Assembly (NCBI GenBank): GCA_050176585.1
Contig: JBFXHX010000030.1
Location: 1 to 50,403 of the forward strand
Direction of reading: 5' to 3'
DNA: 50,403 nt
Origin: CAYYWP01 sp050176585
GTDB lineage: Bacteria; Desulfobacterota; Binatia; HRBIN30; CADEER01
Position numbers and translations under genes: made by a program. The notes under the pieces are model-generated. The model saw only the letters and a list, made by a program, of their open reading frames with translations. It was not told where the DNA came from and did no database searches. Position 1 is the first letter of the stretch, and each line of letters opens with the position of its first letter. Below, piece after piece: positions 7,736 through 15,399 of this stretch.

Positions 7736-8647
7736 TCACGTGCCCGCGCCGGCTTCGCCCGGGACGATCACGCGGAGCTCGCCGGCGCGGATGCGATACT
7801 GCAGCGGCGTTTCGAGCGTGCGCACCTCGCCGTCGATGGCGACCGGTACGCGCTGGCGCCGTGTCGCCACCTCTACGCTCTGCGTCATGTGCGATTCGAA
7901 ATCCTCCGCCTGCTGGAGTCGGCCGAACAGCGCGCGCACGGCCAGGCTCAGCAAGGCCAGCCGGCTGGGGCGCCGGATGACGTAGACATCCAGGATTCCC
8001 GCGTCCAGCCGTTCGCGGCGGCCCAGGTTGAAGCCCTCGATCACGTACGCGTTGTTGCCGATGAAGACGAGCGGCGTGCGGTAGCTGCGTTGCTCGTCAT
8101 CGACGCGCAGCTCGACAGTGAGGAAGGGGCGGCGGCGCATCACGGTGAGTGTCGCCCAAACGGCCGCTGCCCATTTTCCCGCGCCCAGCCTCCTGCGCAG
8201 GAGCTCGCGGTGGCGCACGATGTAGGGGTACAGCCCGAGGCTCGAGTTGTTGATGAAGATGCGGTCGTTGACCTCGCCGACGTCGACGCGGTGGACCCGC
8301 CGCGCGGCGATCGTGCGCACCGCGTCCGGCAGCTCGAGGGGGATGCCCACATCTTTCGCGAAGTGGTTGAGCGTGCCGAGCGGCAGGATGCCGAGCGCGG
8401 TGCCCGTGCTCACCACTTCCGCCGCCACCGAGCTCACGGTGCCGTCCCCGCCGCCGGCGACGATGACCTCCGGTTGCCGTTGCATGACCCGCCGGGCCAG
8501 GCGTGCAACCCGCGAGCCCCGGCGGGCCAGGAAAATACGGACCTCGGCGCCGGCGGCGCGGAACAGCTCCGCGAGCTGCTGGATGTCCTCGGGGCGATAG
8601 CCTTTCCCCGCCGCCGCATTCAGGATCACGGGGATCGGCTCCGACAT
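7736..8647 (-). CDS. Diacylglycerol kinase-type lipid kinase
   Basis: A 303-residue protein of the DAGK catalytic family (YegS/DgkB/sphingosine-kinase fold). It has the nucleotide-binding G-G-G-D-G-T at residues 65-70 and P-L-G-T-L-N-H-F-A-K-D at 89-99, plus the C-terminal beta-sandwich with G-N-N-A-Y and an I-D-G-E motif. Members phosphorylate diacylglycerol or related lipids at the membrane. Distinguishing DgkB from YegS-like or sphingoid kinases is not possible here. It is the first gene of a two-gene operon with the metallophosphoesterase. Length is normal for the family. Confidence 0.87.
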   Translation of the reverse strand: MSEPIPVILNAAAGKGYRPEDIQQLAELFRAAGAEVRIFLARRGSRVARLARRVMQRQPEVIVAGGGDGTVSSVAAEVVSTGTALGILPLGTLNHFAKDVGIPLELPDAVRTIAARRVHRVDVGEVNDRIFINNSSLGLYPYIVRHRELLRRRLGAGKWAAAVWATLTVMRRRPFLTVELRVDDEQRSYRTPLVFIGNNAYVIEGFNLGRRERLDAGILDVYVIRRPSRLALLSLAVRALFGRLQQAEDFESHMTQSVEVATRRQRVPVAIDGEVRTLETPLQYRIRAGELRVIVPGEAGAGT

Positions 8648-8724
8648 CGGCGCTCAGCTGCGGGCCGCGAGCGCGACAGGTGCGCTCGGGCCACCGGAGA
8701 CCGCCGCGGCGCGGGGAGAAGTGG

Positions 8725-10149
8725 TCAGCGGGCGCTCCGCGCCGGCAGAATGGTCGCGACCACGGCGGTGGTCCATTCGCCGCGATTGTTCCGGTAGGCG
8801 CCGCGCATCCATACGAGCGCGGTGCGCGGGTCCTGCCATTTGGGCACGATCGGCCGCAGGTTGTCGGCCGACGAATGCGCGGTGAGCGGCTCCCATGTCC
8901 ACGCCGCACCGGAGTCGTGCGTCACGCCGCGGTACAGCTCGCGGTGGCGCTGGCCGTCCGCGCGGCTCACCAGCGGCGCGCCGGTGGCGGGGTGCGCGTC
9001 GGTGGAGATGTAGATTGCGCTCGGATCGTTCGGATCGAGCGCCGCGAGGCCGGTATAATCGTCCTCGCCGGGGTACAGGCGCGTGCCGGCGTGGGCGATC
9101 TCGTACACGTGCCACTCCGCTCCGTCCCAGCGCCCGTAGTGGAACCGGTGATCCATGCCGCCTTGTCCGGGTGGGAGACCGCGTCCGTCTTTCTGCACCG
9201 AGAACACGACGTACGGGCGTCTTTGGGCGTCCAACTCGAGGTCGATTACCCATCCGACGTTGTCGGCGTCGCCCTGGAAGATCCGCGTCATGTCCCCCGC
9301 CGCAATGTCCGCCGCGGTGCTGTCGCTCAGCTTGTCCAGCAGCGCGCCGTTCGACTGATACACGAGGCCATCCCGCAGAATGCCGTGATAAATGCTGTTG
9401 TCGTACCGGCGCGGGTGATCCTCGGTGACCACGAAGTGGATCGTGCCGTCGCCGTCGGCCGCGTACTTCAGATACGGCCCGTACCCGTCGAGGCCGCGCA
9501 GCAGGCGCCCGCCGTAGCGCCACGTGCGCCCGGAATCGTCCGAGTACATGTAGTTGGGATCGAAGCCGAAACCGCGGAACACGTTCAGGATGCGACCCGA
9601 TGGCAGGCGAAACAGATTGGCGTACGTCGCGTTGTCGCCTTTCATCCCCGTGATGTCCGTGCCGGGCGTCTCGAACTCGAGCGCCGGCTCCCACGTCAGC
9701 GGGTCATGCGGCGCGGAGAACCGGTAATACACGCGGCGCTCGACGGCGTGCTTCGTGTACACGGCGAGCAGCCGGCCGTCCTCGAGCGGGAGAAACGCGG
9801 GGTTGTCGTGGTCGTCCTGCTCGAAGTGGGGGTGCAGCACGGCGCGCCGCGTCTCGCCCGACCCGAGATCGTACACCGCGACCTCCACGTTGCCCCAGTT
9901 GGGATCCGCGTGGTTGCGAAACGCGCCGACCGCGCGCACGGAGCCGACGATGAGCTTGCCCTCGTGCACGATCGCGCGCTCGTCCATGAACCACGACCAG
10001 GCGCCGTTGTCATTGAGGCGGATCAAGCTGCCGGCGACGTAGTTGGCCGGGAGCTCCGCCGCGAGCGCGCCGCCGGGCGCGAGGAGGCACCAGATCCATA
10101 GCGCGCTTGCGAAGCGGGGGGCACGGCGTGGTCGAGCGAGGGCAGTCAT
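8725..10149 (-). CDS. Secreted BNR-4 repeat propeller protein
   Basis: A 474-residue exported protein. The start at 10149 gives a signal peptide with a basic N-region (A-R-P-R-R-A-P-R), a hydrophobic core and an A-L-A-A-E cleavage site; GGAG lies 10 bases upstream. The mature part begins with L-N-D-N-G-A-W-S-W-F-M-D-E-R-A and contains repeated D-D-S-G-R-T-W and similar Asp-box-like blades, typical of the BNR-4 family, a beta-propeller found in secreted polysaccharide-related and hypothetical proteins. No catalytic residues of sialidases are recognisable, so enzymatic activity is not claimed. It is divergent from the SnoaL-like gene across a 228-bp gap. Confidence 0.8.
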   Translation of the reverse strand: MTALARPRRAPRFASALWIWCLLAPGGALAAELPANYVAGSLIRLNDNGAWSWFMDERAIVHEGKLIVGSVRAVGAFRNHADPNWGNVEVAVYDLGSGETRRAVLHPHFEQDDHDNPAFLPLEDGRLLAVYTKHAVERRVYYRFSAPHDPLTWEPALEFETPGTDITGMKGDNATYANLFRLPSGRILNVFRGFGFDPNYMYSDDSGRTWRYGGRLLRGLDGYGPYLKYAADGDGTIHFVVTEDHPRRYDNSIYHGILRDGLVYQSNGALLDKLSDSTAADIAAGDMTRIFQGDADNVGWVIDLELDAQRRPYVVFSVQKDGRGLPPGQGGMDHRFHYGRWDGAEWHVYEIAHAGTRLYPGEDDYTGLAALDPNDPSAIYISTDAHPATGAPLVSRADGQRHRELYRGVTHDSGAAWTWEPLTAHSSADNLRPIVPKWQDPRTALVWMRGAYRNNRGEWTTAVVATILPARSAR

Positions 10150-10268
10150 CCGTTTCGGTCTCCGAACGTAGTAGTGCCGCGCACTCCGACCCGCGCGGCC
10201 CGGCTCGACCGGGCGCCCGCGCCCGCGCTCCCTAAAATGGGCCGCGCGGCGGCGCAAGCGGAGTCGGG

Positions 10269-10297
10269 TTGACGAAAGCGCCGCGACTGGCGACAAG
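10269..10297 (+). promoter_or_regulatory. Candidate sigma-70 promoter for the SnoaL-like gene
   Basis: TTGACG at 10269-10274, a 17-base spacer, then GACAAG at 10292-10297. The -35 element matches 5 of 6 consensus positions and the -10 element 3 of 6. Position fits the plus-strand gene that starts at 10378. Prediction by eye only. Confidence 0.35.
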
Positions 10298-10377
10298 ATG
10301 CGCATCGATTGCGCCACTCCGCGGGCCGTTGGAGCGCGCGAATCGCTCGGCTGAGTACTTCGACAGGAGGTGAGGCG

Positions 10378-10794
10378 ATGAGTATCGCGGCGCACAAGGA
10401 GCGCGCGTTGGCCTTTCTGACCGGCTTGGGAACGCACGACCTGGGGCAATTGCCCGACATGCTTGCGGACGATTTCGCGTACGAGTTCGTCGGCCGCGTC
10501 CCGGGCGGGCCGGTGCGCGCCGGCAAGCGCGAGTTCCTGACCGGGTTCGCGCCCAAGGTGAAGGAGTGGTTCCCGAATGGTCTGCACTTTCGGGTCATGA
10601 CCGTGATCGGCGAGGGACCGCATGTCGCCGTGCAGGCCGAGTCGAACGCCGTCCTGGCCGACGGCCGGCAGTATGGCAACCAGTATCACTTCTACTTCCG
10701 GTTCGAGGGCGGCAAGATCGTCGAGCTGCGGGAGTATCTCGACGTGGTCACGGCGCTCGACATCCTCGCCGGGCACTCGTCGCCACCCGCGTAA
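10378..10794 (+). CDS. SnoaL-like / nuclear transport factor 2 family protein
   Basis: A 138-residue single-domain protein of the NTF2/SnoaL fold: a helical start (H-K-E-R-A-L-A-F-L-T-G-L-G) followed by the core with M-L-A-D-D-F-A-Y-E-F and the C-terminal strands H-F-Y-F-R-F-E-G-G-K-I-V-E-L-R-E-Y-L-D, which are characteristic. The family includes ketosteroid-isomerase-like and limonene-epoxide-hydrolase-like enzymes and many of unknown role. The ATG at 10378 is chosen because an excellent Shine-Dalgarno (AGGAGGTGAG, 10365-10374) lies just upstream. It is a lone plus-strand gene. Confidence 0.87.
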   Translation: MSIAAHKERALAFLTGLGTHDLGQLPDMLADDFAYEFVGRVPGGPVRAGKREFLTGFAPKVKEWFPNGLHFRVMTVIGEGPHVAVQAESNAVLADGRQYGNQYHFYFRFEGGKIVELREYLDVVTALDILAGHSSPPA

Positions 10795-10909
10795 TCCCGC
10801 CGACATTCGCGCGCCCGGGTGTGGCTCCGCGCCGGCTGCGCTGGGTCGTTGCACACGGCGAGACCGCGACGCGCGCGCCGACCACGACACCGGCGCCGGG
10901 CCCGCCGCC

Positions 10910-11683
10910 TCAGCGCGCGAGCCGATCGCGCCAGGCGATCAGCTCGCGCAGCGGACCGAGATCGTACGCCGGCCCGTCGACGCCGAGCACCACATGGGTC
11001 GCACCGACCTTGCGAAATCCCTCGGCCTGCTCGAGCGGCTTTTCGGTTCCGACACTTACCGACCGCTCGATCGCGGCGGGATCGCGGCCGACCTTCGCGC
11101 ACCATCGGTTCAACAGCTCGTTCCGCCGTCTCCACTCCTCAGGATCGCCGAAGGCGTGCCAGATGTCGGCGTGCTCCGCGACGATCCGGAGCGCCACCTT
11201 CGGGCCGGTGCCGGGGATCAAGAACGGAATGCGGCGGGTGGGCGGTGGGTTGCCTTTGGCGAGCCGCGCTTTGATCAACGGCACGTTGGCGGCCAGCGCG
11301 CGGATGCGCGTGCCCCGCGTGCCGAAGTCATACCCGAACTCCTTGTAGTCCTTCTCGAACCATCCGGCGCCGATGCCGAGGATCAGCCGCCCGCGCGAGA
11401 TATGATCGACCGTCCGCGCCATGTCGGCGAGCAGCTGCGGGTTGCGGTACGAGTTGCAGGTCACGAGCGCCCCGATCTCGGCGCGCGCGGTCACTTCGGC
11501 CATTGCCGAAAGCAAGGTCCACGCTTCAAAGTGCTTGCCGCGCGGGTCACTGCTGAGCGGGAAGAAGTGGTCCCAGAGAAAGATCGCGTCGGCGAGCGCA
11601 TCGGCTTCTGCCCAGGCGCGGCGTATCTGTGCGTAGTCGGCATGCTGCGGCCAGATTTGCACGCTAATCCGCGGTGGCTTCAT
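10910..11683 (-). CDS. LLM-class F420-dependent oxidoreductase
   Basis: A 257-residue luciferase-like oxidoreductase. The family pattern is visible in I-F-L-W-D-H-F-F-P-L near the N-terminus, E-I-G-A-L-V-T-C-N-S-Y-R-N-P and H-I-S-R-G-R-L-I-L-G-I-G-A-G-W-F-E-K-D-Y in the centre. This last block is typical of F420-dependent members. The ATG at 11683 (M-K-P-P-R-I-S-V-Q-I-W) is preferred to an upstream in-frame codon because the protein fold begins there. The ribosome-binding site is weak. Substrate unknown. Divergent from another LLM-family gene that starts at 11959. Confidence 0.83.
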   Translation of the reverse strand: MKPPRISVQIWPQHADYAQIRRAWAEADALADAIFLWDHFFPLSSDPRGKHFEAWTLLSAMAEVTARAEIGALVTCNSYRNPQLLADMARTVDHISRGRLILGIGAGWFEKDYKEFGYDFGTRGTRIRALAANVPLIKARLAKGNPPPTRRIPFLIPGTGPKVALRIVAEHADIWHAFGDPEEWRRRNELLNRWCAKVGRDPAAIERSVSVGTEKPLEQAEGFRKVGATHVVLGVDGPAYDLGPLRELIAWRDRLAR

Positions 11684-11740
11684 CTGGCCGCCAACCGTGT
11701 CCCCGCCGGCTGGAGCTGTCAACGTGCCCACCGGAGGCAA

Positions 11741-11857
11741 GGGGTTGGGCGTTGAGGGGCTGAGCAGCGGAAGAGTCGGCGCGGCGCCGTGGACCGACCG
11801 TATCTGGCGAAATGGAATCTCTCCCCCGGCAACCTTAACCCCGTAACTTCTAACCCT
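11741..11857. repeat. Imperfect inverted repeat with G-rich/C-rich arms
   Basis: A G-rich arm at 11741-11764 and a C-rich arm at 11834-11857 are complementary at 16 of 24 positions, most mismatches being transitions, with 69 bases between them. The C-rich arm reads CTTAACCCCGTAAC and so on, resembling degenerate TTAGGG-type repeats on the other strand. It fills the gap between two divergent LLM-family genes. Similar tracts occur near 34681 and 36384. Confidence 0.45.
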
Positions 11858-11958
11858 CTTGGGGCTAAGCGGCGGCCTTGCGTCCTCGGCCGAGAAGCGA
11901 TTTCATCCGCGCAGTGCGGCGGCCGCTTCCGCGCGCGCCGCCCCCGGAGAGCATACGG

Positions 11959-13152
11959 ATGAGAGACACCGCCCTGAAGTTCGGCGCGTTCATCGTGCCG
12001 TTTCATTCCGTCCGCGAGGACGTGACCACGCTCCTGCACCGCGACCTGGATGTCACGGTGCACCTCGATCGCATCGGCTACGACGAGGTGTGGTACGGCG
12101 AGCACCACTCGGGCGGCATGGAAATCATCGCCGCGCCGGAGGTGTTCGCCGGCATCGCGTCGGAGCGGACCAAGCACATCAAGCTCGGCACCGCGGTGGT
12201 GTCGCTGCCGTACCAGCATCCGTTCATGCTCGCCGACCGCATCGTCATGCTCGACCACCTGACTCGCGGGCGCTTTCTGTTCGGGGTGGGCCCGGGCGCG
12301 CTGACCAGCGATGCCGTGCAGATGGGGATCGATCCACTGAAGCAGCGCCCGATGATGGTGGAGGCGATCGAGGCCATCGTGCGGCTCTTCCGCGGCGAGA
12401 TCGTGACCATGAAGACCGATTGGTTCGAGCTCCGCGAGGCGCGCCTGCAGCTGCCCAACTACAGCTCGCCGCACGTGGACATGACAGTCGCCGTCGGCGC
12501 GTCTCCCGCCGGCGCGGTCGCCGCCGGCCAGTTCGGCCTCGGGGTGCTCAACATCAGCGGAGTGTCCGACGCGGTGTTGCAGCTCAACGTCGGCCACTGG
12601 CAGATCACCCAGGAAACGGCGCGCGAATACGGGCAGGCGGTCGATCGCAGCCGCTGGCGGATTGCTTCGCTCATCCATCTCGCCGAGACGCGGGAACGCG
12701 CTATCGAAGAGGTGCAACACGGCCTCGACGAGTGGGTGCAGTACTTCCGCGAAGTCTCGTCTTTCGCGATCGTACCCAGCAACATCGCCGATCCGCTCGA
12801 GTATCTGCTCGGCGAGCGCATGGCCGCGATCGGCACGCCCGATGATGCGATCCGCCACATCGAGCGCATCTGGGATGCCACAGGCGGGTTCGGGGTCCAC
12901 CTGGAGCTGGTCCACAACTGGGCCAATCCCGAGGCGACGCTGCGCAGCCACGAGCTGATGATGCGCTACGTGAAGCCGCACTTCCGGGATGGGTTCGCCT
13001 CGCGGCGCCAGAATTGGACGTGGTGCCACAGCCACATGAAGGAGTTCGCAAACTCCCGCAACGTCGCCGTGCAGGTGGAGACCGAGCGCCACGAGCGCGA
13101 GCGCGCGAAGAAGGTGAAGGTAGCGCGCGGCCGCGCCGCTCCCTGGCGCTGA
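11959..13152 (+). CDS. LLM-class flavin-dependent monooxygenase
   Basis: A 397-residue luciferase-like monooxygenase, longer than the F420 members nearby and closer to the FMN-dependent limonene-monooxygenase/alkanal-type group: G-Y-D-E-V-W-Y-G-E-H-H-S-G-G in the N-terminal part, the A-V-V-S-L-P-Y-Q-H-P block, and H-L-T-R-G-R-F-L-F-G-V-G-P-G-A in the centre. These typically use reduced FMN and O2, supplied by a separate reductase. The start at 11959 has a GGAGA Shine-Dalgarno at 11946-11950. A basic C-terminal tail (E-R-E-R-A-K-K-V-K-V-A-R-G-R) is unusual. A 289-bp gap separates it from the fatty-acid-like operon downstream, so co-transcription is uncertain. Confidence 0.85.
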   Translation: MRDTALKFGAFIVPFHSVREDVTTLLHRDLDVTVHLDRIGYDEVWYGEHHSGGMEIIAAPEVFAGIASERTKHIKLGTAVVSLPYQHPFMLADRIVMLDHLTRGRFLFGVGPGALTSDAVQMGIDPLKQRPMMVEAIEAIVRLFRGEIVTMKTDWFELREARLQLPNYSSPHVDMTVAVGASPAGAVAAGQFGLGVLNISGVSDAVLQLNVGHWQITQETAREYGQAVDRSRWRIASLIHLAETRERAIEEVQHGLDEWVQYFREVSSFAIVPSNIADPLEYLLGERMAAIGTPDDAIRHIERIWDATGGFGVHLELVHNWANPEATLRSHELMMRYVKPHFRDGFASRRQNWTWCHSHMKEFANSRNVAVQVETERHERERAKKVKVARGRAAPWR

Positions 13153-13314
13153 CCTGGCCCGTACCGCGCCGCGCGTGTGCTGATCCGAGAGCGCGCGGCG
13201 GAGGCGCTCTGGCGCGGCGAAGCGCTGGTCGCTACGGGCAGGCGATCTCCGCCCGCTGCGCGAGCGAGCGGCCGTCGACATGCACAGACCGCGATCGCGC
13301 GCCGGCAGAGCACA

Positions 13315-13343
13315 TTGACAGGGTGAGCTGGGCTCGCAACCAT
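13315..13343 (+). promoter_or_regulatory. Candidate promoter of the fatty-acid-like operon
   Basis: A perfect TTGACA -35 hexamer at 13315-13320, a 17-base spacer, and AACCAT at 13338-13343 as a weak -10 element (3 of 6). It would give an untranslated leader of about 90 bases before the first gene of the operon at 13442. No other promoter-like element was seen in the gap. Confidence 0.4.
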
Positions 13344-13441
13344 CCGGATTTGGCACGTCGGTTCATGCACGCTCATCCATCGCCCTCTGACCGTGCGGGC
13401 GCGCACCTGGCGCGTGCGTGCGCGAGCGCGCGCCCAGGCCC

Positions 13442-14194
13442 ATGACGGCGCCGCTGGTAGGGCGAACCGCGATCGTCACCGGCGGTTCGCGGGGCATCGG
13501 CGCCGCGATCGCGCGCAAGTTGGCGGCCGCCGGCTGCGACGTGGCGGTGCTCTACTACAGCAGCCACGAACGCGCCGATGCGCTCTGCGCGGAGCTGCGC
13601 GCCGCCGGCCGGCGCGCGCTGGCCGTACAGGCGAACGTCGCCGAGCCCGAACACCTCGCCAGCGCGTGCGCGCGCGTGCTCGCCGAGCTCGGACCGGTAG
13701 CCATCGCCGTGAGCAATGCGGCCAGCGGCGTGCTGCGCCCGACGAGCGCGTTGACCGTGAAGCACTGGCGCTGGTGTCTCGAGACGAATGCCCTCGCGTT
13801 GCACACGCTCGCCGGCAGCTTGGCGCCGCAGATGCCGGCAGGGGGCCGCATCGTCGCGCTGTCGAGCCTCGGGGCGGCGCGCGCGCTGCCCGGCTATGCC
13901 TTCATCGGCGCTTCGAAGGCCGCGCTGGAAGCTCTGGTCCGGAGCCTGGCGGCCGAGTTGGGCGGGCAAGCGATCACGGTCAACGCCGTGCAGGCCGGTG
14001 CGGTCGACACCGACGCCTTGCGCGCCTTCCCGCAACGCGAGGCGCTGCTCGCCGAGGCCGCACGGCGCGCGCCGCTCGGGGCGCTGACCGCGGAGCAGGT
14101 CGCGGACGCCGTCTACCTGCTCTGTTTGCCAGAGGCCTCGATGATCACCGGCCAGAGCCTCGTGGTCGACGGCGGCTACTCGATCACCGGTTGA
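13442..14194 (+). CDS. FabL-type enoyl-ACP reductase (SDR with Tyr-X6-Lys)
   Basis: A 250-residue SDR. The cofactor loop is G-G-S-R-G-I-G (residues 14-20). Unlike ordinary FabG, the active site reads Tyr152-A-F-I-G-A-S-Lys159, the Tyr-X6-Lys spacing of enoyl-ACP reductases. The C-terminal block G-A-V-D-T-D-A-L-R-A-F-P-Q-R-E matches the region of Bacillus FabL (enoyl-ACP reductase III) that reads A-I-D-T-D-A-L-x-x-F-P-x-R-E. It is therefore proposed to reduce trans-2-enoyl-ACP with NADPH, the last step of an elongation cycle. First gene of a five-gene operon; its stop is 3 bases before the fabG start. Reductase identity rests on motif recall, not on an alignment. Confidence 0.78.
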   Translation: MTAPLVGRTAIVTGGSRGIGAAIARKLAAAGCDVAVLYYSSHERADALCAELRAAGRRALAVQANVAEPEHLASACARVLAELGPVAIAVSNAASGVLRPTSALTVKHWRWCLETNALALHTLAGSLAPQMPAGGRIVALSSLGAARALPGYAFIGASKAALEALVRSLAAELGGQAITVNAVQAGAVDTDALRAFPQREALLAEAARRAPLGALTAEQVADAVYLLCLPEASMITGQSLVVDGGYSITG

Positions 14195-14197
14195 GCG

Positions 14198-14968
14198 ATG
14201 GTGACACCGATCTTCAGCGATGCTCCGCTCACCGGACGGGTGGCTCTGGTGACCGGCGGCACCGGCGGCATCGGCCGCGCAATCGTCGAGCGCCTGGCCG
14301 CGGAAGGCGCGACAGTAGCGCTGCTCTACCGCGCGCGCCGCGAGGCGGCCGAGGCGCTGATCGAAGGGGCGCGGGCGCGCGGCCAGTTGGTCGAGGCCGA
14401 GGCGGTCGATGTTCGCAACCCGGCCGCTTGCGACGCTGCGGTGCGCAGCATCGCGGATCGCCACGGCCGCCTCGACATCGTGGTCAACAACAGCGGCCTC
14501 GTGCGCGACGGCCTGCTCGGCATGATGACCGATAGGGACATCGGCGATCTCCTGGCGACCAACGTCGGCGGCGTGCTGAACGTCACCCGCGCGGCGGTCG
14601 GCCGCATGATCGCGCAACGCGCCGGGACGATCATCATGCTCAGCTCGGTGGCGGCGGCGAAGGGCGGGCGCGGCCAGACCGTGTACGCGGCCACCAAGGG
14701 CGCGCTCGAGGCGTTCACGCGTGCGCTGGCCTCGGAGCTGGCGCCACGCGGGATTACGGTCAATGCCGTCGCGCCGGGTGTGATCGATACCGAGATGTCG
14801 CGCGCCGTGCGCCAGCGCGCGGGCGATGCCGTGACCGCGCGCATCCTGTTGCGCCGTGTGGGCACGCCCGACGAGGTCGCGCATGCGGTGGCGTTCCTCG
14901 CCTCGCCGTACGCGGCCTATATCACCGGACACGTGCTCGCCGTCGACGGCGGCTGGAAGATGGAGTGA
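14198..14968 (+). CDS. fabG: 3-oxoacyl-ACP reductase (FabG-like)
   Basis: A 256-residue SDR of the FabG type. It has T-G-G-T-G-G-I-G at residues 19-26, N-N-S-G at 97-100 (Ser replacing the usual Ala), catalytic Ser150, Tyr163 and Lys167 (Y-A-A-T-K), and the C-terminal I-T-G-H-V-L-A-V-D-G-G-W typical of FabG. It would reduce 3-oxoacyl-ACP made by the ketosynthase to 3-hydroxyacyl-ACP with NADPH. The gene starts 3 bases after the FabL-like gene and stops 4 bases before the acyl carrier protein gene. It is not in the usual fabD-fabG-acpP housekeeping order, so it is probably a pathway-specific copy. Confidence 0.87.
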   Translation: MVTPIFSDAPLTGRVALVTGGTGGIGRAIVERLAAEGATVALLYRARREAAEALIEGARARGQLVEAEAVDVRNPAACDAAVRSIADRHGRLDIVVNNSGLVRDGLLGMMTDRDIGDLLATNVGGVLNVTRAAVGRMIAQRAGTIIMLSSVAAAKGGRGQTVYAATKGALEAFTRALASELAPRGITVNAVAPGVIDTEMSRAVRQRAGDAVTARILLRRVGTPDEVAHAVAFLASPYAAYITGHVLAVDGGWKME

Positions 14969-14972
14969 AGCG

Positions 14973-15398
14973 ATGCAGATGAGCCCCGTGCCGCGGAGCA
15001 CCATCGACGCGCTGTTCCCGCGCGTCGCGGAGATCGTCGCCGACGCCCTCGCGCGCCCGCGCGAAGAGGTGCGGCTCGATAGCCGATTGGTGGCCGACCT
15101 CGGCGCCGAGTCGATCGACTTTCTCGACATCGTGTTTCGACTCGAGCAGGAGTTCGAGGTGCGAATCCCGCGCGGGCAGATCCTGGAGTCGGCGCGCGGC
15201 GACCTGAGCGAGGAGGAGTTCCAGCGCGACGGCGTGTTGACCGAGCTCGGGCGCACGCGTTTGCAGGCGGTATTGGACGAGGTGCCGGAGAGCGCCTTCG
15301 CCGCGCCGCTGTCGGTGGACGACATCCCGCTGCTGTTCACGGTCGAGACGCTTTGCAAGGTGCTGGCCGGCGCCGAGCAGCAGCCGCCGAGCGAGTGA
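14973..15398 (+). CDS. Long acyl carrier protein
   Basis: A 141-residue protein. Residues 10-60 form an acyl carrier domain with the phosphopantetheine site D-L-G-A-E-S-I-D, in which Ser47 would carry the prosthetic group. Ordinary ACPs have about 80 residues; this one has an insertion of roughly 50 residues after helix 2 (from about residue 70) before a final L-L-F-T-V-E-T-L-C helix. Such long ACPs resemble specialised carriers encoded beside dedicated ketosynthases. The ATG at 14973 follows a GAGTGAAG ribosome-binding site that overlaps the fabG stop. It probably carries the growing chain for the neighbouring ketosynthase pair instead of serving general fatty acid synthesis. Confidence 0.85.
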   Translation: MQMSPVPRSTIDALFPRVAEIVADALARPREEVRLDSRLVADLGAESIDFLDIVFRLEQEFEVRIPRGQILESARGDLSEEEFQRDGVLTELGRTRLQAVLDEVPESAFAAPLSVDDIPLLFTVETLCKVLAGAEQQPPSE

Positions 15399-15399
15399 C

